Source: Archaeoglobus sp. JdFR-24 (GTDB lineage Archaea; Halobacteriota; Archaeoglobi; Archaeoglobales; Archaeoglobaceae). Taken from it: a DNA stretch of 36,975 bases. The stretch is from the NCBI GenBank assembly GCA_002011215.1, contig MTML01000142.1, positions 1-36,975 on the forward strand, given 5' to 3'. Positions 31,997 to 36,975 of this stretch are shown piece by piece. Under the pieces are notes generated by a model. The model worked only from the letters and a program-made list of their open reading frames with translations, was not told the DNA's origin and searched no databases. Both the position numbers and the translations under genes were made by a program. The first letter of the stretch is position 1; the number at the start of each line of letters is the position of its first letter.

Positions 31997-32599
31997 ATGG
32001 AAGTTGAGTGCTCGTTACTGTCATGGGATCACATATTCGAGCTCTGCTTTAAAATCTCATCAGACGTGAGAAAATCGGGATTCAGGCCAGATGCAATTGT
32101 AGCAGTTGGGAGAGGTGGTTGGATTCCTGCAAGAATTATAAGTGATTTTCTCAACATCAGAGATCTGTATAGTGTTAAAGCAGAGCACTGGGATGTGGCA
32201 GAGACAAAGGATAATGCGAGAATAACTCAGCCAATAAACGTCGACATAAAGGGGAAAAAGATACTGGTCGTAGATGATGTTGCAGACACTGGGAAAACTC
32301 TTAAAGTTGTTGTAAACCACATCAAAAAAAGTGGAGCCGAGAAAATAAAATCAGCTGTTCTCCAGTACAAGAAGACGTCCACCTTCTCCCCGGATTACAC
32401 TGGTGAAGTGCTTGAAAAATGGGTCTGGATTGTTTATCCATGGGGAATAACCGAGTCATTGATCGGATTTTTTCCCAAAATAAGTGAATTTGAGATTAAA
32501 TCTACTGAAGAATTACGGAAAATATTCAAAGAAAGATTTAATTTGGATGTATCTGAAAAGTTAATAGAGCTTGCACGTGAAATTCATATGTCCACTTAG
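31997..32599 (+). CDS. Phosphoribosyltransferase, purine-type
   Basis: Type I phosphoribosyltransferases join a base to PRPP, here probably for purine salvage. The 200-residue protein has the PRPP-binding loop ILVVDDVADTGKTL (residues 89-102). It also has the early AIVAVGRGGWIPARIISDFL block of the xanthine/hypoxanthine (gpt/COG2236-like) group. The ending region (VYPWGITESL) is typical of this group. Residues 1-30 are a variable lead. The ATG at 31997 fits leaderless spacing from a TATA box. It is followed 15 bases later by the ABC ATPase gene of a nucleoside-type importer. So import and salvage are likely expressed together. The exact base is not readable. Confidence 0.9.
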   Translation: MEVECSLLSWDHIFELCFKISSDVRKSGFRPDAIVAVGRGGWIPARIISDFLNIRDLYSVKAEHWDVAETKDNARITQPINVDIKGKKILVVDDVADTGKTLKVVVNHIKKSGAEKIKSAVLQYKKTSTFSPDYTGEVLEKWVWIVYPWGITESLIGFFPKISEFEIKSTEELRKIFKERFNLDVSEKLIELAREIHMST

Positions 32600-32614
32600 G
32601 AGGTTATTATTCCG

Positions 32615-34258
32615 ATGAGTAGCGAAAAACAGAGAAATTGCAATTCTGATTCAGATTCAAATTCACGTGTCTCAGAAAAAGAGACCATACATGAGGACTT
32701 CATTCTCGAAATGGTGAACATAACAAAGAGATTCCCAGGTGTAGTCGCCAATGATGGTGTTACTTTGAAAGTTAAAAGAGGAGAGGTTCACGGCCTTCTT
32801 GGTGAGAATGGTGCAGGAAAGACAACATTGATGAGCATACTTTATGGACTTTACAAGCCAGACGAGGGAGAAATAATTTTTGAGGGTAAGCGGGTTAGCT
32901 TTCAATCACCTAAGGATGCCATTAGAGCGGGAATCGGGATGGTCCATCAGCATTTCATGCTTGTTAGCAAAATGACTGCCCTTCAGAACATTCTTTTAGG
33001 ATACAAAACACCTAAGGATCCACTAATAGATGACGAATGGGCCAGAAAAAAACTCCTTGACATTTCCAGTAAATACGGTATTGATGCAGACCTGAATGAG
33101 TTAATTCTGAACATGGGTGTTGGAGAGGAGCAGAGAGTGGAGATTCTCAAATCTCTTTTCAGAGAGGTAAAGTTGCTCATTCTCGATGAGCCCACTTCTG
33201 TTCTAACTCCAATAGAGACCGAAAAGCTTTTTTCAGCCCTGAAAAAAATGACAGAAAAGGGTTTGACGGTCATATTCATAACACACAAACTGAAGGAGGC
33301 TCTTTCCGTAACAGATCGAATTACCGTTCTGAGAAAGGGAAAAAATGTCGGTACACTTGTTACTTCAGAGACTGATGAGATGGAGCTTGCAAGGCTCATG
33401 GTGGGTAGAGAGATAAAAATGGAGTTTGGAAGGAGAAGCAAGAATTATGGAGAGGAGATTTTCAGAATCGAGAATCTTCATGTCAGGGATGATAGAGGTT
33501 TGCCAGCTCTCAAAGGTATAACACTCTCAATTAAAGAAGGAGAGATTCTTGGGATAGCAGGTGTATCTGGAAATGGTCAGAAGGAGCTGGAAGAAGTTAT
33601 AATCGGCACAAGAAAGGTGGATAAGGGCAAAATTATTTTCGAGGGACAGGATATAACAGAATTCAGTGTGGAGAAGAGAACCCAAATGGGTATCTCCTGC
33701 ATTCCTGAAGATAGGATTGAAGTTGGACTTGCACCCTCTCTCAGTGTTGCCGAAAATATCATACTCAGAGATTTCAAAAGTTTTTCAACAAGGAGTTTTA
33801 TGGATTTTAAGAAGATAGAGAAGCATGCTGAGAAGCTCATTACTGAGTTTGGGATAAAGACACCTTCTCCTCAAACTCCGGCAAGAAACCTTTCTGGTGG
33901 AAATATACAAAGGCTCATCATCGCAAGAGAATTATTTAGAGAGCCCAAATTACTTGTCGCTTCCCAGCCAACAAGGGGACTTGATATTTCCGGGATTGAA
34001 TATGTCAGAAGGAGGCTGATTTCTTCAGCCGAATCAGGAAAGGCTATCTTGTTGATTTCCGAGGATCTTGAAGAGATAATGCAGCTAAGCGATACAATTG
34101 CAGTCATATATGGGGGAAAAATAACTGGTATTCTTAGAAGAGAGGAGGCGACCTTGGAGAAAATCGGATATCTGATGACTGGTGGCGATGGAGGGTTGAG
34201 TGTTAGTGATGAACAGGTAAAGAGAGACCAAAATGCTGAAGAGGGGGTAGTCGCTTGA
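32615..34258 (+). CDS. Dual-domain ABC ATPase of a nucleoside/simple-sugar importer
   Basis: This 547-residue protein has two nucleotide-binding domains in one chain, as in RbsA, MglA and the BMP-linked nucleoside importers. Domain 1 has Walker A GENGAGKT (residues 63-70), Q-loop VHQHFMLV, a drifted signature MGVGEEQRVEI and Walker B LLILDEPTSVL. Domain 2 has a degenerate Walker A GVSGNGQKEL, signature LSGGNIQRLII and Walker B LLVASQPTRGLD, where Gln replaces the catalytic Glu. That replacement is normal for this family, so only one site should hydrolyse ATP. The first 29 residues are a Ser/Asn-rich extension. The ATG at 32615 has a TTAGGAGGT ribosome binding site. The stop overlaps the first permease gene. 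Confidence 0.95.
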   Translation: MSSEKQRNCNSDSDSNSRVSEKETIHEDFILEMVNITKRFPGVVANDGVTLKVKRGEVHGLLGENGAGKTTLMSILYGLYKPDEGEIIFEGKRVSFQSPKDAIRAGIGMVHQHFMLVSKMTALQNILLGYKTPKDPLIDDEWARKKLLDISSKYGIDADLNELILNMGVGEEQRVEILKSLFREVKLLILDEPTSVLTPIETEKLFSALKKMTEKGLTVIFITHKLKEALSVTDRITVLRKGKNVGTLVTSETDEMELARLMVGREIKMEFGRRSKNYGEEIFRIENLHVRDDRGLPALKGITLSIKEGEILGIAGVSGNGQKELEEVIIGTRKVDKGKIIFEGQDITEFSVEKRTQMGISCIPEDRIEVGLAPSLSVAENIILRDFKSFSTRSFMDFKKIEKHAEKLITEFGIKTPSPQTPARNLSGGNIQRLIIARELFREPKLLVASQPTRGLDISGIEYVRRRLISSAESGKAILLISEDLEEIMQLSDTIAVIYGGKITGILRREEATLEKIGYLMTGGDGGLSVSDEQVKRDQNAEEGVVA

Positions 34259-35328
34259 TCAGAGTTGAGAGAAGGCTTGAGACTCCCAGACACATACAGC
34301 TTCTTATCCCTTTTGTTTCTATTGCTGCATCCCTGATCTTCGTTGGAATTCTTCTGATGGTGTTTGGCATAAATCCAATTGAGGCCTATGAAACTATGAT
34401 CAGGAGGGCATTTGGAACCAAATTTGGGCTTACAGAGCTTTTTGTCAAAACAGCACCTATAATTCTGACTGGACTGGCTGTTACAATACCATTAAGAGCG
34501 GGATTGTGGAATATCGGAGCTGAGGGGCAACTTTATATGGGTGCCTTTGCAGCAAGCGTTGTCGCTCTTTACTTTTCTGTGCCTTCATTACTTTTTCTGG
34601 TATTGCCTCTTATGGCACTCATCGCTCTTTTTGGAGGAATGCTGTGGGCTTCAATTCCTGCCATTTTGAAAGCCAAATTCAATCTCAATGAAATTATTTC
34701 AACCCTACTCTTGAATTATGTTGCAATATACTGGGTAGAGTATCTGGTTTACGGTCCGATGAGAGGAAAAGAGGTCTATAATTTTCCCTATTCCGACCTT
34801 TTTAACGATTATGCGATATTGCCCAGGTTTTTCGGAACAAGATTTCATATTGGTGTGATAATAGCCTTCTTCATTGCAATTATTATATATATTCTGCTTA
34901 CAAAAACATCCTACGGTTTTGCAGTGAAGGTTGTCGGAGCAAATCCCAAAGCTGCTGAGTATGCAGGTATTAACAGAAAAGGAGTTATTATATCTGCCAT
35001 GTTGATTGGAGGAGCGATTGCAGGTTTTGCTGGTATGATGGAGGTAAGTGGATTGCATCTGAGGTTGAGGAGTGCCGTTTCACCCGGTTATGGATATACA
35101 GGCATTCCTGTTGCTCTACTTGCAAAGGGCAATCCCCTTGCTGTAATAGTAGCAGCATTTCTTTTTGGTCTCCTTTACGTTGGCGGATCAGCAATGCAGA
35201 CCACCTATGGCATTCCTGTTGCAATCGTCGACGTTTTTCAGGCGCTTGTCGTTTTATTCATTATCGGAGGGGACTTCTTCACAAAGTATAGAATCGTATT
35301 TTCAGGATTAAGGCCGAGAGGTGTCTAA
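34255..35328 (+). CDS. ABC transporter permease, BPD_transp_2 family (first subunit)
   Basis: This is the first of two membrane subunits, 357 residues with about nine or ten hydrophobic segments. The family block is PLRAGLWNIGAEGQLYMGAFAASVVALY, near residues 80-107, followed by FNLNEIISTLLLNYVAIYW and GANPKAAEYAGINRKGVII. It ends ALVVLFIIGGDFF. This matches the larger permease of BMP-linked nucleoside importers. The start is a TTG at 34255, overlapping the ATPase stop (TTGA) with GAGGGGGT upstream. No better codon lies nearby. It pairs with the next gene to form the heterodimeric channel. Confidence 0.93.
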   Translation: MIRVERRLETPRHIQLLIPFVSIAASLIFVGILLMVFGINPIEAYETMIRRAFGTKFGLTELFVKTAPIILTGLAVTIPLRAGLWNIGAEGQLYMGAFAASVVALYFSVPSLLFLVLPLMALIALFGGMLWASIPAILKAKFNLNEIISTLLLNYVAIYWVEYLVYGPMRGKEVYNFPYSDLFNDYAILPRFFGTRFHIGVIIAFFIAIIIYILLTKTSYGFAVKVVGANPKAAEYAGINRKGVIISAMLIGGAIAGFAGMMEVSGLHLRLRSAVSPGYGYTGIPVALLAKGNPLAVIVAAFLFGLLYVGGSAMQTTYGIPVAIVDVFQALVVLFIIGGDFFTKYRIVFSGLRPRGV

Positions 35329-35330
35329 AA

Positions 35331-36254
35331 ATGGATTTTATCTCGTCGTTGATAGCAGCGTCCATGAGAGCGGGCACACCGCTTCTCTTTGCCACATTAG
35401 GTGAGATTATCGCCGAGAGAAGCGGAGTTTTAAATCTCGGACTCGAAGGTGTTATGGTTACAGGAGCGATGACAGGCTTTTATGTCAGCCTTGTAACAGG
35501 CAACCCATGGCTTGGCATTCTTGCAGGCGGTTTTGCTGGTTTATTGCTTGCAACCATTCATGCATTCTTTACTGTAAGTCTGAAGGTGGATCAGGCCGTG
35601 ACCGGTTTGATGCTGGTGCTTCTCGGACTTGGAATGACTGGTTTTCTTGGTAGGGATTTTGTGGGAAAAGTTGCTACATACCTGCAACCAGTTGAGATTC
35701 CGGTTCTGTCCGATATACCATATATAGGGGAGGCGTTTTTCAAGCATGATCCCCTAGTTTATGCAGGAATTTTCCTTGTTCCACTGCTGTGGTATATCAT
35801 GAATAAAACAAGATATGGTATGGAACTTTTTGCAGTTGGGGAAAATCCAGAGGCGGCAGACACAATGGGAATTGCCGTTGACAAAATAAGGTTTTTTGCA
35901 GTCCTCATAGGTGGATTTTTAGCCGGAATAGCTGGTGCACATTTAAGTCTGGCTTATGCAAAGGTGTGGACCGATGGTCTTACAGCGGGGAGAGGGTGGA
36001 TATGTCTCGCATTAGTTATCTTCAGTGGCTGGATGCCCCAGAGGGCAATTGCCGGAGCTTATCTCTTTGGTGGTCTTGATGTCCTCTCATTTAAACTTCA
36101 GGCAGCTGGACTTGGAGTCTCATATCAGTTCATGAGAATGGTGCCATACATAGTAACAATTCTTGTTCTGCTGCTGAGCGTAATCCGGGGGAAAGATAAA
36201 TTCGGTGCTCCTTCTGCGCTTGGGAAGCCATATATCAGAGAACAACGCTTTTAA
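35331..36254 (+). CDS. ABC transporter permease, BPD_transp_2 family (second subunit)
   Basis: This is the second membrane subunit, 307 residues with about eight hydrophobic segments. Family landmarks are RAGTPLLFATLGEIIAERSGVLNLGLEGVMVTGAMTGFY (near residues 12-50), DQAVTGLMLVLLGLGMTGFLGRDF and FAVGENPEAADTMGIAVDKIRFFAVLIGGFLAGIAGAHLSL. The ATG at 35331 follows the first permease's stop by two bases, with GAGAGGTGT upstream. This completes the importer whose binding lipoprotein is encoded at 28600-29733 on the other strand. A 29-codon frame starting with TTG right after the stop is noted separately as unsupported. Confidence 0.94.
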   Translation: MDFISSLIAASMRAGTPLLFATLGEIIAERSGVLNLGLEGVMVTGAMTGFYVSLVTGNPWLGILAGGFAGLLLATIHAFFTVSLKVDQAVTGLMLVLLGLGMTGFLGRDFVGKVATYLQPVEIPVLSDIPYIGEAFFKHDPLVYAGIFLVPLLWYIMNKTRYGMELFAVGENPEAADTMGIAVDKIRFFAVLIGGFLAGIAGAHLSLAYAKVWTDGLTAGRGWICLALVIFSGWMPQRAIAGAYLFGGLDVLSFKLQAAGLGVSYQFMRMVPYIVTILVLLLSVIRGKDKFGAPSALGKPYIREQRF

Positions 36255-36370
36255 TTTTGGAGAGGATCAAGGGGCTAAAAAAGGCTAAACTGGAAGAGAT
36301 TAAAGCAGAAATTAGGGAGAGCATTCAAAGTCAAATCAGACAATAAAAATTCAGATGAGGGAATTCAATC

Positions 36371-36385
36371 GTTAAACTTTAATAG
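36371..36385 (+). promoter_or_regulatory. Promoter of tRNA-Val
   Basis: gttaaactttaatag is A+T-rich and centred about 36 bases before the mature tRNA. RNA would start near 36404, leaving a leader of about 10 bases, normal for an archaeal tRNA. Confidence 0.5.
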
Positions 36386-36413
36386 CAGAATTAACAAGGT
36401 TTGAAGGGTTTGA

Positions 36414-36486
36414 GGGCTCGTGGTCTAGTGGTTATGACGTCGCCTTTACGAGGCGAAGATCGCCGGTTCGAATCCGGCCGAGCCCA
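36414..36486 (+). tRNA. tRNA-Val(TAC)
   Basis: This is a 73-base cloverleaf. The acceptor GGGCTCG pairs with CGAGCCC (discriminator A, CCA not encoded). The D arm is GTCTAGTGGTTATGAC, the anticodon stem TCGCC/GGCGA, and the T arm GCCGG-TTCGAAT-CCGGC. The loop TTTACGA gives anticodon TAC, reading valine codons. There is no intron. Arm lengths are standard. The anticodon fits the ValRS encoded at 16593-19190, though the two genes are far apart. Confidence 0.96.
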
Positions 36487-36582
36487 CTATCGTTAGTATT
36501 CAGTTCGACATCTTAATGGGGTGGCAAATGAGTTCATTACAATTATAATAAAATTTAAGTATGTTTTGTATATTTGTTAATT

Positions 36583-36975
36583 ATGGTAATCATATCACAT
36601 CCGATTGAACATATGTTTTTTTTATTAGCTGGAGCTATTCTTGTTATCGCTGGTTATTTAAGCCTGAGCATTCTCATTTCTGACAGAGAGAGTATTGAGC
36701 AGAATATAAATAGAAAGGTTAAAGATGCTCTGAAATATCTTACTCTCTCAGCTTTTGCAGTAATACTGCCTTCAGTATCTGGATTGCTCCATGTTCAATC
36801 CTATACAGAATTAACAAAACTTTTGCTAAAAGTATCAATAGGTATTTTATGGATCGTTATACTATACATAAACCTCAGCATGATCATTGCACTCTGGAAA
36901 GCTGATTTCAGGCCTAAATTCAAGAAGGAGCTTGTGGATTATGCTTTTTACTTTGCTGTTCTCTGGTTATTGTTT
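36583..36975 (+). CDS. Unrecognised membrane protein, 3' end outside the window
   Basis: A frame opens at the ATG at 36583 and runs 131 codons to the window edge without a stop. The product has about four hydrophobic segments: MFFLLAGAILVIAGYLSLSIL, LTLSAFAVILPSVSGLL, LLLKVSIGILWIVILYINL and DYAFYFAVLWLLF. A charged loop (DRESIEQNINRKVKDALK) follows the first. I do not recognise the family. A TATA-like aaatttaagta lies about 27 bases before the ATG, so it is probably leaderless. It follows the tRNA-Val gene by 96 bases with no other gene between. Confidence 0.7.
   Translation, partial: MVIISHPIEHMFFLLAGAILVIAGYLSLSILISDRESIEQNINRKVKDALKYLTLSAFAVILPSVSGLLHVQSYTELTKLLLKVSIGILWIVILYINLSMIIALWKADFRPKFKKELVDYAFYFAVLWLLF

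Noticed and set aside
36257..36346. 29-codon frame with a TTG start right after the second permease, giving a charged helical peptide
   Set aside because: No ribosome binding site of its own and no recognised family. The helix-like content is easily produced by A+G-rich sequence. It may be worth a conservation check but is not supportable as a gene.

Overview
The window is an A+T-rich stretch of an archaeal chromosome, most likely from the order Archaeoglobales (Archaeoglobus, Geoglobus or Ferroglobus type). Evidence for archaea: an archaellum operon, Sec61-beta, archaeal-type ValRS, an RNase P Rpr2/Rpp21 subunit, an intron in tRNA-Met(CAT), and TATA boxes placed about 25 bases ahead of apparently leaderless start codons. 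Evidence for Archaeoglobales is weaker and rests on gene content and on the remembered order ilvE - ACT protein - homoserine dehydrogenase - prepilin peptidase. Genus and species cannot be fixed from the sequence alone.

Layout. (1) 1-7513, plus strand: the distal part of an archaellum operon: end of an archaellin gene, an ArlC/ArlD-E type cytosolic protein, the ArlG- and ArlF-like stator proteins, ArlH, the ArlI motor/secretion ATPase, the ArlJ membrane platform, and a last, unrecognised membrane-anchored protein with a basic then an acidic half. (2) 7571-9069, minus strand: two Tat translocase pore-type proteins, a YbjQ-family protein and a small two-helix membrane protein. (3) 9151-12279, plus strand: IlvE, an ACT-domain protein, homoserine dehydrogenase and the archaellin prepilin peptidase, tightly packed. 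(4) 12338-19647, plus strand: acyl-CoA dehydrogenase, acetoacetate-decarboxylase-like protein, OsmC, FAH-family hydrolase, ValRS and a winged-helix regulator, with an intron-bearing tRNA-Met on the minus strand. (5) 19760-24731: endonuclease IV-like protein, a decayed Ku gene, a class II aldolase, a beta-CASP ribonuclease, thymidylate kinase and a four-CBS protein. (6) 24854-28575: amidohydrolase, Sec61-beta, an EngB-like GTPase, a small basic protein, a ubiquitin-like (SAMP/MoaD) protein, a possible integrase fragment, a YlbF-family protein and Rnp4. (7) 28600-36254: a nucleoside-type ABC uptake system in two pieces. The BMP-family lipoprotein is divergent from an amidohydrolase. The ATPase and two permeases follow a phosphoribosyltransferase gene. 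A PspC/LiaF-like membrane pair lies between the two pieces. (8) tRNA-Val(TAC) and the beginning of an unrecognised membrane protein run to the window end.

How the parts fit. Regions 1 and 3 together give the motility filament, its motor and the peptidase that matures archaellin. The BMP lipoprotein, dual ATPase, two permeases, phosphoribosyltransferase and metal-dependent amidohydrolases look like purine or nucleoside capture, import and salvage. Many genes that start a transcription unit look leaderless, while genes inside units carry GGTGA/GGAGG-type ribosome binding sites.

The items most worth a second look are the terminal archaellum-operon protein, the Ku pseudogene, the layered palindromes and repeats ahead of osmC, the palindrome shared by the divergent BMP/amidohydrolase promoters, and the ubiquitin-like gene whose ribosome binding site points at an ATA codon.
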